Assembly (NCBI GenBank): GCA_025454405.1
Contig: JALOON010000026.1
Location: 1-64,000 of the forward strand
Direction of reading: 5' to 3'
DNA: 64,000 nucleotides
Source: Oscillatoriaceae cyanobacterium Prado104
Lineage (GTDB): Bacteria; Cyanobacteriota; Cyanobacteriia; Cyanobacteriales; Microcoleaceae
Part shown: positions 32,263 to 45,334 of the stretch, one piece after another
Numbering within the stretch: position 1 is the first letter of the stretch
Layout: each line of letters opens with the position of its first letter
Made by a program: the position numbers and the translations under genes
The notes under the pieces: generated by a model
What the model was told of the DNA's origin: nothing
What the model saw: only the letters and a program-made list of their open reading frames with translations
Database searches by the model: none

Positions 32263-33168
32263 ATGCCATCTTTAGTCAAAGAATATCTAGAATACATCAG
32301 CCAGCAGATTTTTCCCGGCAATGTACGTCCTGAATTTCAGTATTGCACTTTTATTGAACGGTTTAATCCTAATAATTGCGATCTCAAAAGCACTGAAATA
32401 GCTGAAGCATTATACCACAGGGAAGGTAAAAAAGGTTACACATCTGGATTTAATCAGCATCTTAAAGAAGTAATCAAAAAAATAGATGGCAAATTTCGAC
32501 AGCAACTAGAGCGAGATGGCTTGACCCAACAACAGCTTGGCTTGGGTGAAAAAGGAAATCCAGGTAGGTATACAGCCAACGCGAAAAGTCCTTGGCAGAT
32601 TGCTTATCAATGGTTGTGGGAAATCGAATATTATCGTTGGCTAACAGACTATATTTGGGACAACTGGAAACAAAGAGCGTCAAGTAATGCAGACTGGATA
32701 CAGTTTTGCGATCGCCCCACAAAATACGCTCCTAAAGGAATGAAAATTCCCCAACCCTTACCTAAAGAGACTATTCCGATTAATACTCCATTGAGCTTAA
32801 ACATAAATCTCGATAGTCCCGGCAGTTATCTGTTATTATTCAATCGGGGATCGGACGAGCGAGGCAATACAACTCAATACTTAGTTACACCTTCTCAAGC
32901 TTTTGCTCCTAGCTATCAATTAGTGGAGAAAAGCACCTCGCTACCCCTAGAAAATGCTATGTGCGAAGATATCCAGTTTGACACAATTGGGAAAGAAGAA
33001 TATATCGGGATTGTCATCGATAAAGCTGTAAATCTACCTTGGCTAAATCCCGACCCGGAGAATCCAGTTTTGGAATGGCAAGGTAAGCATTTAGAACAAG
33101 TGTGGGAACTGCTATGCGATCGAGATAACTGGCGAGTTTTCTATCGAGATTTTAATGTCGCGAGCTGA
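32263..33168 (+). CDS. Hypothetical protein, possible DUF4384-like C-terminal domain
   Basis: 301 residues. The N-terminal 60% is helical and polar. The last third (LSLNINLDSPGSYLLLFNRGSDERGNTTQYLVTPS and the later EEYIGIVIDKAVN) resembles DUF4384 domains, which often accompany caspase- or trypsin-type sensor proteins in cyanobacteria. It could be a partner or substrate of the caspase protein; this is inference from position and weak similarity. Ends about 130 bases before the apcE 3' end. Confidence 0.55.
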   Translation: MPSLVKEYLEYISQQIFPGNVRPEFQYCTFIERFNPNNCDLKSTEIAEALYHREGKKGYTSGFNQHLKEVIKKIDGKFRQQLERDGLTQQQLGLGEKGNPGRYTANAKSPWQIAYQWLWEIEYYRWLTDYIWDNWKQRASSNADWIQFCDRPTKYAPKGMKIPQPLPKETIPINTPLSLNINLDSPGSYLLLFNRGSDERGNTTQYLVTPSQAFAPSYQLVEKSTSLPLENAMCEDIQFDTIGKEEYIGIVIDKAVNLPWLNPDPENPVLEWQGKHLEQVWELLCDRDNWRVFYRDFNVAS

Positions 33169-33175
33169 CATCCCA

Positions 33176-33292
33176 TCTGCGTTCATCTGCGTTGATCCGC
33201 TAAAATCTGCGGTTGCAAAACACCCCGCTACAGCTTTACCATAGCGAGGTATTTTTGTCAACTCAGAAACTCAATTTTCTGACAATTTGTTA
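33176..33292. other. Junction between the caspase island and the apcE 3' end
   Basis: Holds the tctgcgttcatctgcgttgatccgc repeat (33176-33205) and spacer before the apcE stop. Together with 25055-25113 it marks the outer limits of the putative insertion. Confidence 0.5.
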
Positions 33293-36497
<3,205 letters not shown>

Positions 36498-37721
36498 ATG
36501 GACACCAAGACCGAGATTAGCGCTGCCGTGCGGCGGCTTTACGATACTTTCCCTTTTCCGCCAGATCCCTTGTCCGACGAGCCGCCACCCGGTTACAACT
36601 GGCGCTGGAGTTGGTCGGACGCTTACAGTTTTTGCACCGGTCAAAAGCCGCTAAAACAGGATATCAGAATTTTAGATGCCGGCTGCGGCACCGGTTCGAG
36701 TACCGATTATTTGATTCACCTCAACCCAGAAGCGTCAGTAACCGCGATCGACCTGAGTTCGGGTGCTTTGGAGGTAGCGAAGGAGCGCTGCAGGCGTTCG
36801 GGCGCGCGCGAAGCCGATTTTCGCCACCTCAGCTTGTACGATGCGGCGGAGTTGGACGGCGAGTTCGATTTGATTAACTGCGTGGGCGTGCTGCACCACT
36901 TGCCCGATCCGATCCGGGGCATTCAAGCACTGGCAGCAAAATTGGCTCCCGGCGGCTTGATGCACGTGTTTGTCTATGCCGAGTTGGGGCGCTGGGAAAT
37001 TAAGCTGATGCAAAGGGCGATCGCTCTTCTCCAAGGCAGTCACAAAGGCGATTATGCTGATGGTGTGAAAGTCGGCCGTCAAATCTTTGCTTCTTTACCA
37101 GAAAACAACCGCCTTGTCAAGTACGAAAAACAGCGCTGGGCGGGAGAAAATCAGCGAGACGAATGTTTTGCGGATATGTACGTTCACCCGCAGGAAATTG
37201 ACTACAATATCGAAACTTTGTTCGAGTTAATCGACGCTTCGGGATTGGAATTTATCGGTTTTTCCAATCCGGGATATTGGCAGTTAGAAAGGCTGTTGGG
37301 TAAAGCGCCGGAATTGATAGAAAGAGCGAAGAGTTTGACAGAAAGAGAGCAGTATCGCTTAATTGAATTGTTGGATACGGAAATCAGCCATTACGAATTT
37401 TTCTTGGGGAAACCGCCGCTAGTTAAAGTTGATTGGTCCGACGATAAAAAACTGTTGAATGCAATTCCCGAATTGAGTATTTGCATTCACGGTTGGCCGA
37501 GCCAGCAAGTGTTCGATCGCGATTACCAATTAGTCAATTTATCCCCAGCAGAATTTGAGTTTTTGCAAGCTTGCGCGCACCCAGCCGGGGCGGGCACGGA
37601 GGCACCGCCCCTACAAAATGGCAAAAAAACTGTTGGGGAAATTTTAACTGGGGTGGAGATTGGACTGGATGAAGTGCGATCGATCTTGTCCAAACAACTA
37701 ATTTTGCTAACACCGAGCTAA
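36498..37721 (+). CDS. SAM-dependent class I methyltransferase
   Basis: 407 residues. Motif I ILDAGCGTGSSTDYLI (about 54-69), acidic end of strand 2 AIDLSS, motif post-I and NCVGVLHHLPDP (about 127-138) define a class I methyltransferase; the C-terminal 170 residues are a separate domain found in many cyanobacterial relatives. Substrate unknown. ATG start fits the short lead TEISAAVRRLYDTFPFP. Confidence 0.85.
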   Translation: MDTKTEISAAVRRLYDTFPFPPDPLSDEPPPGYNWRWSWSDAYSFCTGQKPLKQDIRILDAGCGTGSSTDYLIHLNPEASVTAIDLSSGALEVAKERCRRSGAREADFRHLSLYDAAELDGEFDLINCVGVLHHLPDPIRGIQALAAKLAPGGLMHVFVYAELGRWEIKLMQRAIALLQGSHKGDYADGVKVGRQIFASLPENNRLVKYEKQRWAGENQRDECFADMYVHPQEIDYNIETLFELIDASGLEFIGFSNPGYWQLERLLGKAPELIERAKSLTEREQYRLIELLDTEISHYEFFLGKPPLVKVDWSDDKKLLNAIPELSICIHGWPSQQVFDRDYQLVNLSPAEFEFLQACAHPAGAGTEAPPLQNGKKTVGEILTGVEIGLDEVRSILSKQLILLTPS

Positions 37722-37933
37722 AATAGTCTGGTGCGTCAGCACCAAAAATCGGATAAAAAATCGACAATCTACCAACTGACGCACCAGACAAATCTAATGC
37801 TACCGCTTCCTCGGGCAGGTGGGAAGACATAGAAAGTTACGGACTCAGCAAGCAACTTAAAATTAGTTGAAACTAACGCAGATATCTCAAAAATATCTGC
37901 GTTCATCCGCGTTTATCTGCTGCATCTGCGGTT

Positions 37934-39724
37934 CTAATTTTTCAACTCAAACTCATCAAACATTACCACCGGCAAATCAGGTTTTCGCGTATCAAAATAG
38001 TAGCTGCTCACTGTACCTGCACCCGTATCAAAAATACTAAAAGCCGTAATATCGTTGCTCTCAATATAAGGCAGCGGCCGATCGTCCTCTCCCAACAAAG
38101 GCGCGACATTCGGCACTACAGGTTCCAAGCCGTTGGGATCTCCAATTGCGGTGTACTCTTCCTGAAATGCCGGAGGCACAAACCTGCGCTTTTTCCCCGC
38201 AAAAGCACCGTAACTGTTGCCGACGTTAGAACTTTCTAAAAAGTGCATTCCCGATTCGCTGACAAATCGATTCCACAAGTGCGAGTGTCCGTAAAAGACT
38301 AACTGCACTCCCGATTTTTCTAGCAGCGGCACGACATCGCGAATGATATAATCTTGCTCTTTTGGATACTCGTAACGCACCATTTTAATCTCGCCATTCT
38401 CAGTTCGATCGACAGTTTGTACCGGGTCAGTATAAGCTGGTACGATATTGTCTCCCAAAGAATGCGCCGGGTGGTGAAACATCACAATTTTATATTTAGC
38501 CTGTTTGAATTCAGGACTATTTAATTCTTGTTGCAGCCAGTTATATTGAGCGCTGCCCTTGACAAGTGGCTCGAAAATATGCTGTCCGTATCCCCATTTT
38601 TCGGGATTGTTAAAATCTTCATCGCGTTCCCGATAGCGGCCTCTCGCACCCGGATCTAAATTGGGAGTGCGCCAGATATTTGTAACATACAAAGTTACTA
38701 ACCGCACGTCGCCAAAAGTCGCAGCATAGTAATTTTTACCGCCGGGAATCTTGAATATTTCGTCGTAGGTCTCGCTGTTAAAAGTATGGTTTTTCAGCCA
38801 CTTATTCCTTGTCGCAGCATCATTGTTTGGATTCAAAGTTGCAGCAGTTTTATCGTACATTTTCCCAGCAACATTTCGGGGGAAAGGGTCGTTAAATTGT
38901 TCGTCTAGTTTGGTATTTGTAGCGAAGCGTCCCATAATTTCATGATTGCCGATCGCGGGAAAAAGCGGCGCGTACTGAATCAATTCGCCACCGCTGTAAA
39001 CTGTCTTAGTTCCACCTTTTTCCAATTCGGAAAAGGCGCGACCTTGCAAACAAGGAAAAAAGGCGCGACCCCGATAATCGTCAAACCATTCAGAAGCGCG
39101 ATCGGGTATATTAATTAAATCGCCTGCCACGAATACCGCATCAACTTTGCCAATTGTCTCAGCTACCTTTTGCAGATTTGCTGCTGTCATCGGCATCAAT
39201 TGATGGTCGGAAGTCAAGAGTATTTTGAGCGGCATTCCGACTGCTGGCGCTGCAGCCAGCGAGAAGGTTTTGCTGTTAACAATTTTACCATCTTCCCTTT
39301 CACTTTTAACTAAATAAGGCAGGCGATCGCCCGGAGTTAAATCCGTTACTTCTGCTTCGTGACGCCAAATATCGCGATCGATAGGATTGCTATCAATTAT
39401 ACCCCGTTTCATTTCATCGGGAATCCGCGAATCTTTATCTTCGCGAGTGCGACTCAATTTGACAGTATTGGCAGCGATCGCGCGCTCCAGATTGTTGCCG
39501 TAAATAACAGTATTGCGAGTACCGGGAAACTCAGTAAACCAAACAACTCGCACGGATTTTGGTGTCGGGAATAGCAAAAACGGATCGGTTAAAAGTTGGG
39601 GGCGATCGAGGTAAGCTTGCATAATTATACCTAGCAATAAAACAATCAAAAGCAAAACAGCAAAAAACCACGGATTGCGAGAATTTTCCTGAGGCGTTTC
39701 TATTTCATCTGGGAATAATAACAT
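37934..39724 (-). CDS. Metallophosphoesterase, membrane-anchored, purple-acid-phosphatase-like
   Basis: 596 residues with an N-terminal transmembrane helix (NPWFFAVLLLIVLLLGIIMQA). Core motifs: LTSDHQL (first motif, Gln/His replacing part of DxH), FVAGDLIN, AIGNHE, FHHPAH and YGHSH, ligating two metals. An N-terminal beta domain (TEFPGTRNTVIYGN) resembles the fibronectin-like domain of purple acid phosphatases. The catalytic part would face the periplasm. It would hydrolyse phosphate esters; the substrate is unknown. An isolated gene. Confidence 0.85.
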   Translation of the reverse strand: MLLFPDEIETPQENSRNPWFFAVLLLIVLLLGIIMQAYLDRPQLLTDPFLLFPTPKSVRVVWFTEFPGTRNTVIYGNNLERAIAANTVKLSRTREDKDSRIPDEMKRGIIDSNPIDRDIWRHEAEVTDLTPGDRLPYLVKSEREDGKIVNSKTFSLAAAPAVGMPLKILLTSDHQLMPMTAANLQKVAETIGKVDAVFVAGDLINIPDRASEWFDDYRGRAFFPCLQGRAFSELEKGGTKTVYSGGELIQYAPLFPAIGNHEIMGRFATNTKLDEQFNDPFPRNVAGKMYDKTAATLNPNNDAATRNKWLKNHTFNSETYDEIFKIPGGKNYYAATFGDVRLVTLYVTNIWRTPNLDPGARGRYRERDEDFNNPEKWGYGQHIFEPLVKGSAQYNWLQQELNSPEFKQAKYKIVMFHHPAHSLGDNIVPAYTDPVQTVDRTENGEIKMVRYEYPKEQDYIIRDVVPLLEKSGVQLVFYGHSHLWNRFVSESGMHFLESSNVGNSYGAFAGKKRRFVPPAFQEEYTAIGDPNGLEPVVPNVAPLLGEDDRPLPYIESNDITAFSIFDTGAGTVSSYYFDTRKPDLPVVMFDEFELKN

Positions 39725-39737
39725 TTGTTAGTTGACA

Positions 39738-39835
39738 GTTGTTTGGGAGTTTTGAGTTTTGAGTTTTGAGTTTTGAGTTGAAAGAGAATTGGTAAGGAGT
39801 TTTGAGTTTTGAATTTTGAGTTTTGAGTTTAAGAC
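39738..39835. repeat. GTTTTGA heptamer tandem repeats
   Basis: Runs of gagttttgagttttgagtt; same family near 45284-45310 and 53362-53400. Confidence 0.85.
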
Positions 39836-40144
39836 CATTAGTACGAGCGTCCCCAGCTCGCAATTTGGATAGCCTCCTTACTAGCAATTTGAATAGCATC
39901 CTCACTTGCGGCTTGGATTATCGAAACAAGAGCGAGCCATGTAGAATTTTAAACTATGAAGTTTATCAAAAAGTTAAGATGCGATCGTTAGCATAATGAC
40001 AAGTTCTTAGAACAAGCATAAAAAACACTGATATAATAAACATCAACCATTTATTTAATAAACTATTATCTCTTCTCGCTCTCTCTCTGCGCCCTCTGCG
40101 CCCTCTGCGGTAAAAAACATCTTTCCTAAAAAATAGCAATAAAT

Positions 40145-41131
40145 ATGATCCACCACCATCTCAAAGCCAACTGCCAAACCGTACATTTAGGAGGCTTTTC
40201 TCCTCACCTAAAACCAGCTTTAATCGTTGATTCGGGCGATCGCATCGACATCGAAACCTATTCGGGATATTACGTCGCCGACAAAGCGCCGCCAGAATTT
40301 CTCACACCAGAATTCTTAGATATTTGTCACAATTTGCCGGACGATCGCAAAGTCGGTCCCGGCCCGCACTTGCTAACAGGTCCGATTTATGTTAACAATG
40401 CCGAACCGGGAGATGTTTTAGAAATTAGAATCGAGGATGTTTATCCGAGTTTGCCTGTTGGATTTAATGCCATTCGCGCTGGCTGGGGAGTTTTACCGGA
40501 GTCTTTTCCTACTCCGAAATTGCGGTTTATTCCCTTAGATTTAGAGCGCAAAGTTGCAGAGTTTTTGACAGAACCTCAGATGCAAGTTCCCCTGCATCCG
40601 TTCTTCGGAATTATCGGGGTTGCCGGTGCGGAAATCAACCGTTCTTCGATTCCTCCGGGGCGCTACGGCGGCAATATGGACAATCGCGAATTGCAACCGG
40701 GAACGCGGTTGTTTTTACCCGTATTCGTGCGCGGGGGTTTGCTGTCGATCGGGGACGGGCATTCGGCACAGGGAGACGGTGAAGTTGATGTTACTGCGAT
40801 CGAAACTTCGATGAACGGTGCAGTTCAAGTTATCCTGCACCAAGATTTCTCGATCGAATTTCCGTTTGCTGAAACTCCGACTCACATTGTTGTCATGGGA
40901 TACGGTCAGACGTTAGATGAAGCGTTGGAATTGGCGGTAAATCAAACAGTTTTTTGGTTGCACGATTTTGCAGGTTTGAAAGAAGAAGATGCTTATGTTT
41001 TGAGTTCGATCGCTGTAGATTATCGGATTACGCAGGCTGTCAACAAGCCGCAGCTCGGAGTGCATGGAATGTTGCCTAAATCTCTGTTACCGGAACTCAA
41101 AATTAACGGCAGAAAATTCGATTTTTTATGA
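40145..41131 (+). CDS. Acetamidase/formamidase family protein
   Basis: 328 residues, full length for the FmdA/AmdA beta-sandwich family. Recognised by VGPGPHLLTGPIYVNNAEPGDVLEIRI (about 74-100), HPFFGIIGVAG (about 150), PPGRYGGNMDNRELQPGTRL and GDGHSAQGDGEV (about 203-214), which carry metal-site residues. It hydrolyses short amides to acid plus ammonia, probably for nitrogen scavenging. Alone on its strand; no urea or amide transporter is adjacent. Confidence 0.88.
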   Translation: MIHHHLKANCQTVHLGGFSPHLKPALIVDSGDRIDIETYSGYYVADKAPPEFLTPEFLDICHNLPDDRKVGPGPHLLTGPIYVNNAEPGDVLEIRIEDVYPSLPVGFNAIRAGWGVLPESFPTPKLRFIPLDLERKVAEFLTEPQMQVPLHPFFGIIGVAGAEINRSSIPPGRYGGNMDNRELQPGTRLFLPVFVRGGLLSIGDGHSAQGDGEVDVTAIETSMNGAVQVILHQDFSIEFPFAETPTHIVVMGYGQTLDEALELAVNQTVFWLHDFAGLKEEDAYVLSSIAVDYRITQAVNKPQLGVHGMLPKSLLPELKINGRKFDFL

Positions 41132-41400
41132 GAAGGAAGAAGGAAGAAGGAAGAAGAAGAAGAAGAAGGAAGAAGGAAGAAGGAAGAATAGCTGGTTCCC
41201 AGGCACAGCCTGGGAACCCATGTCCCGAGGCTCTGCCTCGCGGGGGCTCGGAAACAGAACACTAGAGGCAGAGCCTCTAGATCTGCATTACCAGGCAGAG
41301 CCTGGTAACGAGTAATCCCACTCTCCCCCTCTCCCACTCTCCCACTCTCCCCATCTCCCCCTCTCTCACTCTCCCCACTCCCACTCCGGCGCAAGTCAAG
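41132..41400. repeat. Purine microsatellite and array of GGCTCTGCC palindromes
   Basis: 41132-41190 is (gaaggaa/gaagaa)n. Then four different palindromes: ccaggcacagcctgg (41199-41213), cgaggctctgcctcg, agaggcagagcctct, ccaggcagagcctgg. Each has core GGCTCTGCC or its relative, spaced 25-35 bases. Then a C/T-rich run (41320-41380). Confidence 0.85.
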
Positions 41401-42558
41401 CTAACCAAAAATCACTTCCGGCGGAGCCATATCAGCCCCTACAATCGTACCTCCGTGACTGCTGGACTTCTTCACTCCCGGCTGAGGAGTCGGTGCTTCC
41501 CGCTGCAGCACTGGCTTGACAGCGGGCGGTGGTGTTATCTGTTTTTCCGGTGCAGCCTGAGTCCCCGGTACTGCCGGTTGCTGCGACAGCCAAGCCAAAC
41601 CTCCCACAGCGCCAGCCATCAAAGCTGTATAGCCGAGGTACAAATGCGCTGGCCGCAGTTGCAAGTCGGATTCTGACTCGGAATCCTGAATCAAAAAAGA
41701 CGGGATGGCAATTTGGCTGGGCTCGGGCTCGGGCAAAGAATTCGCCATCGCAGCCCCGTCGAGTCCCAAAGCGTCCCCAATCCGGCGGATAAAACCTCTC
41801 ACGTAAATATCTTGGGGTAAAGTTTCGATATCCCCATTTTCCAAGGCTTCGATGTGGTGCAGCGGCACGAAAGTTTGATTGTGCAGTTGCTGCAGGGATA
41901 AAGAGCGAACTTGCCGCCCCCGGCGCAACTCTCTACCAATTTCGCGCAAACATTCTTCCCGGTGTTGAATTGCTAATGCAGCTTTCTCTTCCGGAGAGAG
42001 TCTTTTTATCGGTTTGAGAAAACCAAATCCTGGGAAAGATTTTCCTCGAATTTCTGTCGCCTGTTGCGATTCATTTTGAGGTTGCTCTACAAATTCTTGC
42101 CGTTCCTGTGTTGGCGGTTCTTCACTCTCTTGTGAAGGCTCAATATCTCGATCGAAATTTTCACTTTCTGAGTCTGTTTTGGGGGGCGCTTCCAAAACAG
42201 CTTGACTTTGATAAAATACAGGAGCAGCTAACGGTGGTTTCAATTCTGTAACAGCCGAAGCAGCAGAATTTTCAGCAACAAAACTTTCTCGGGCTACTTG
42301 CAGTTGAGTTTTATTTTGTTTGGGAAATCTCTGAAATGCTAGCTTGACTGCTTCTCGGCTGACAGCCCTAATTAAAATCTCGGCAGCAGAAGCAGCTTCG
42401 CCCAACATTGTTTGCAAAGTAGCTAAAGCGTGGCTGTAGGTATCGGTACACAAAAGTTCGTTTTCAATTTGACCGACGACAGAACGAAAATTTTCTTGAG
42501 AAATTTCAATAGTTGGGCTGTCTGTCACCCCAAAATAAGCCTCGGGACTGAGTGCCAT
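41401..42558 (-). CDS. Helix-turn-helix (HTH_25, RodZ-like) membrane protein
   Basis: 385 residues. Residues about 1-80 are a conserved cyanobacterial N-terminal domain (EAYFGVTDSPTIEISQENFRSV); about 85-180 is a low-complexity, Glu/Gln-rich linker; about 200-275 is an HTH with QLHNQTFVPLHHIEALENGD and YVRGFIRRIGDALGL, as in RodZ; about 318-336 is a transmembrane helix, then a proline-rich tail. RodZ-type proteins tie the cell-shape machinery to the membrane, but the extra N-terminal domain suggests a different cyanobacterial role. Not in an operon. Confidence 0.78.
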   Translation of the reverse strand: MALSPEAYFGVTDSPTIEISQENFRSVVGQIENELLCTDTYSHALATLQTMLGEAASAAEILIRAVSREAVKLAFQRFPKQNKTQLQVARESFVAENSAASAVTELKPPLAAPVFYQSQAVLEAPPKTDSESENFDRDIEPSQESEEPPTQERQEFVEQPQNESQQATEIRGKSFPGFGFLKPIKRLSPEEKAALAIQHREECLREIGRELRRGRQVRSLSLQQLHNQTFVPLHHIEALENGDIETLPQDIYVRGFIRRIGDALGLDGAAMANSLPEPEPSQIAIPSFLIQDSESESDLQLRPAHLYLGYTALMAGAVGGLAWLSQQPAVPGTQAAPEKQITPPPAVKPVLQREAPTPQPGVKKSSSHGGTIVGADMAPPEVIFG

Positions 42559-42810
42559 GATATTTATCTTGTCTTGCTAGAAGGTATCTGACTACGTTCT
42601 TCGACAGGTTGGCAGTGATTCCGGATCTCGGCAATTATTCAGTCAGTTGACAGTTAACTAGAAAGCAGCAAGCAGTCCGAGCGTTTCCGATCGCGAACTC
42701 AGTCATTAGTGATTAGTTATTAGTCAAAAGTGCGATCGTCCCCCATCGCAAAAACACGTACCCGATCGCGACTCAAGTCATTAGTTGCGCAGTCTGGGAG
42801 TTGTCAGTTT

Positions 42811-43401
42811 CTATTGTTTGTATATGCGATCGAGCAGCCACAGCGCCGTCACAATTCCTGCAAAATGCGCAACAGTAGCGTGAGTGTTTGCCAGCACTAC
42901 AAATATATCCAGCGGTTGAATAAATCGGCTCAAGTCGATCGCAGTCCCGAAAAATGCTTGCGGCTGAGCTAAAGATTTGGCTAGCAGCGTGCCGCTGATG
43001 GCTTCGGCCCCGATCAGCGTCAGCAGCATTCCTGCCAAGTTGCTCATCAGTGTCAGGCGTACCTCTTTAATCGTGTCTGCTTTTTTGGGACGCACGGCGC
43101 TAGCGGGCGATCGCAGTTCCCTCGACAGCCTGGTGAAGCGAAAAGCCCGATATATGCTGTAACCGAGCACGACGATCCCGCAAACTGCCAGAAATATCCC
43201 GCCACCGGTACCGGCATTTGTTGGTGCTGCCCCAGCCGGGGTAGGCCTGCCCGCGAAGGGAATCGCAAATAGCAAAATTATTGTGGCCACCACCGCCAGC
43301 ACTGCCTGCACCCAGAAGCAAACCCAGCCTGCTGTCCGCAGCGCGAAGGCAACTCGCTGTGCGGCGAGTGGTGGCTTTTCGGTGTCTAACTGATCTGTCA
43401 T
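42811..43401 (-). CDS. DUF3611 family membrane protein
   Basis: 196 residues with four transmembrane helices, starting MTDQLDTEKPPLAAQRVAFALRTAGW, then FWVQAVLAVVATIILLFAIPF; the middle SIYRAFRFTRLSRELR loop is basic. DUF3611 proteins are found in cyanobacteria and plastids (TIC21-like relatives); function unsettled. An isolated gene. Confidence 0.85.
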   Translation of the reverse strand: MTDQLDTEKPPLAAQRVAFALRTAGWVCFWVQAVLAVVATIILLFAIPFAGRPTPAGAAPTNAGTGGGIFLAVCGIVVLGYSIYRAFRFTRLSRELRSPASAVRPKKADTIKEVRLTLMSNLAGMLLTLIGAEAISGTLLAKSLAQPQAFFGTAIDLSRFIQPLDIFVVLANTHATVAHFAGIVTALWLLDRIYKQ

Positions 43402-43922
43402 CAGAAAAATGGGTTTGAAACCCCGTCCTTTTAGGACGGCTTTACAGTTGCCACTACACGGGGGTTACTGAATTCGGGGTGCTTTTGTAATGCACTTTCA
43501 ACGGGACAATTACCGTCTCCAATCTTTCACCCGCGCTCGCATAGTGTTTGCTACCGAAATGCGGTAAGCCCTATTTCTAGGTGTATATTTCCCTTCGCCA
43601 CTGACTGCCAAAACGGTTAAAAACTAGGGAGGCATTCTTAACGTTTTGCGGGATACCACTCCCAGACAATTCAGTTTGTCTTAAAGACGCAGGCTAGACA
43701 CTGTTTGAGTCTTGAATTTTGAAGGTGGTGAGTCTTCCTCTTTCTTGCCCCATGCCTTCAGGCTGGGGTTGGTGACAGCTTCTGGGGGGTAAGTGGTAAA
43801 TTTTAGCAGGGATGGTTGACGGCAGGTCGGTCATCTTTACAATAAAATAAGAAAAGTTGAAGAATTGTAACTAACCTTCGAGTTTTAATTCAACTGGCAT
43901 TCATCGCGAGGTATCTCAGACA
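43402..43922. other. 520-base gap upstream of the HLIP gene, with hairpins
   Basis: ccgtccttttaggacgg (43422-43438) and gccccatgccttcaggctggggt (43748-43770) are compact hairpins of the kind found at IS200/IS605 ends, so an eroded insertion sequence is possible; no transposase frame is seen. The last 100 bases probably hold the HLIP promoter. Confidence 0.4.
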
Positions 43923-44093
43923 ATGACACAAATACAACCCACAGTTACTCCTAAGTTGGCACAGCCCAAGTTTGGCTTCAACGACTACGCCGAACGCCTC
44001 AACGGTCGAGCTGCCATGATTGGTTTTACCCTTACTTTGATTATCGAGTATGTCACGGGACAGGGATTGCTCGCTTGGTTGGGTCTCAACTAA
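43923..44093 (+). CDS. High-light-inducible protein (HLIP/SCP)
   Basis: 56 residues, one transmembrane helix with the chlorophyll-binding motif AERLNGRAAMIGFTLTLIIEY (about residues 23-43; ExxNGRxAMxGF). Small CAB-like proteins bind chlorophyll a and carotenoid and protect photosystem assembly under strong light. GAGGTAT-type purines precede the ATG. A hairpin with gcaccc...gggtgcgggtttt follows near 44118-44157 and may be its terminator. Confidence 0.92.
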   Translation: MTQIQPTVTPKLAQPKFGFNDYAERLNGRAAMIGFTLTLIIEYVTGQGLLAWLGLN

Positions 44094-44117
44094 TTTTAGC
44101 AAGCGCGCGATCGGACT

Positions 44118-44160
44118 CGCACCCCAGGGCCGATCGCGCCGATGGGTGCGGGTTTTCCCT
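44118..44160 (+). terminator. Possible terminator after the HLIP gene
   Basis: cgcacccca...gggtgcg-type stem around gggccgatcgcgccgat, followed by a short T tract. Confidence 0.5.
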
Positions 44161-44463
44161 ACCCGAGCAATTTCGGAAATTTACTAGAATATATTGTTAA
44201 TCAGAAACAAGCCCAGCGACTTCTGGGTCTTAACAGACAAGTCCCCGCCATACAGGCTTTGCAATCGTGAGGTTGACTAACAGTAGGTTTGCAGTGCAAA
44301 TTTGAATTTACTAGCTTGGCAATTTGGTCGGGCAATCGTACAATGCCCCAAAGGCGAGAATATTAATTTAGTTTAAGCTACTGTTTGAGCTAAAAATCCC
44401 GATCGCCCCGCCAAGTCTAAGTTTGAAAGATTGTAGAAATAATAGATAACAGAGTAAAACCCA

Positions 44464-44760
44464 ATGAATGCTTCGTGGACGCGACTTTTGAAGTCAGCTT
44501 ACCGTAAAGAACCACTTACCAGCTTTGTGGTAACTGTGGGTGTTGTTGATGCAGCGATCGGCAGTTTCGGCGCGAGCGGCTCTTTATTGGCTTTCGGGCT
44601 GGGTACTGCTGGAGCGGCGATCGCCCTCCGTCTCTGGCTGGCATACCGCTCCGGAGCCGAAACGCCCGCACCAGCCCCAGAATTATACCTCCCACCTCAT
44701 TCTTCTCGACCTCAGTTGCCGGTACTCAACAACGTATCAAAGAAAAATCCTCCTTATTAA
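44464..44760 (+). CDS. Small membrane hypothetical protein
   Basis: 98 residues; two hydrophobic stretches (SFVVTVGVVDAAIGSFG and LLAFGLGTAGAAIALRLWLAY), then a proline-rich tail. Similar short proteins are widespread in cyanobacteria, without known function. It lies 69 bases before the MerR regulator and could be co-transcribed. Confidence 0.65.
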   Translation: MNASWTRLLKSAYRKEPLTSFVVTVGVVDAAIGSFGASGSLLAFGLGTAGAAIALRLWLAYRSGAETPAPAPELYLPPHSSRPQLPVLNNVSKKNPPY

Positions 44761-44829
44761 CAGCCTTGGATTGACTAACAGCGCGCTCGAAAAATTGCGC
44801 TCGGGCGAGTACAAGATTGTCCTGTGAAC

Positions 44830-45264
44830 ATGGATATTTCCGTTACCGAGAAACTGCACAAAATAGGCGAAGTAGCTGCCTTAAGCGGTTTGTCGGTTAA
44901 AACTATTCGCTACTATGACGAGATCGGTTTGCTGTGTCCGAATGTCAAACGCTCGCCCTCGGGTTATCGTTTGTTTGCACCGACGATATTCAAACGATTG
45001 GATTTTATTAAACGAGCTCAGACTCTGGGCTTAAGTTTGTGCGAAATCGAACGTATTTTACAAGTGCGCGATCGGGGCGAGTTGCCTTGTCATGAAGCGA
45101 AGCTGCACCTTCAGGCTAAAGTAACAGCAATTTCCCAACAAATTCAAGAGTTAGAAACTTTAAAAGCAGAGTTACAGGGAATTCTCAACCGTTGGGAAGA
45201 GCAACCGTCACTAGAAGCGCTCGATCGGACTATTTGTCCCAACATCCAGCGCGAACGTCGATAG
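44830..45264 (+). CDS. MerR-family transcriptional regulator
   Basis: 144 residues from ATG 44830 (a GTG at 44824 adds two). N-terminal winged helix LHKIGEVAALSGLSVKTIRYYDEIGLLCP with the family's YYDEIGLL; a long coiled dimer helix at about 85-125; Cys and His in ELPCHEAKLH and a C-terminal CPNIQRERR suggest metal or thiol sensing of the ZntR/CueR/SoxR type. Target genes not apparent. Confidence 0.85.
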   Translation: MDISVTEKLHKIGEVAALSGLSVKTIRYYDEIGLLCPNVKRSPSGYRLFAPTIFKRLDFIKRAQTLGLSLCEIERILQVRDRGELPCHEAKLHLQAKVTAISQQIQELETLKAELQGILNRWEEQPSLEALDRTICPNIQRERR

Positions 45265-45334
45265 TTGACAGTTAAGAAAAGTTTTGAGTTTTGAGTTTTG
45301 AGTTTTGAATTAAGAAATGTCTTTAACTCAAAAC

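Noticed and set aside
37534-37830. 98-codon minus-strand frame at the methyltransferase 3' end
   Set aside because: Overlaps the real gene and a repeat-like end; no domain, no ribosome site.
43410-43780. IS200/IS605 insertion sequence
   Set aside because: Hairpins look like element ends, but no tnpA or tnpB frame remains, so only a weak remark is justified.
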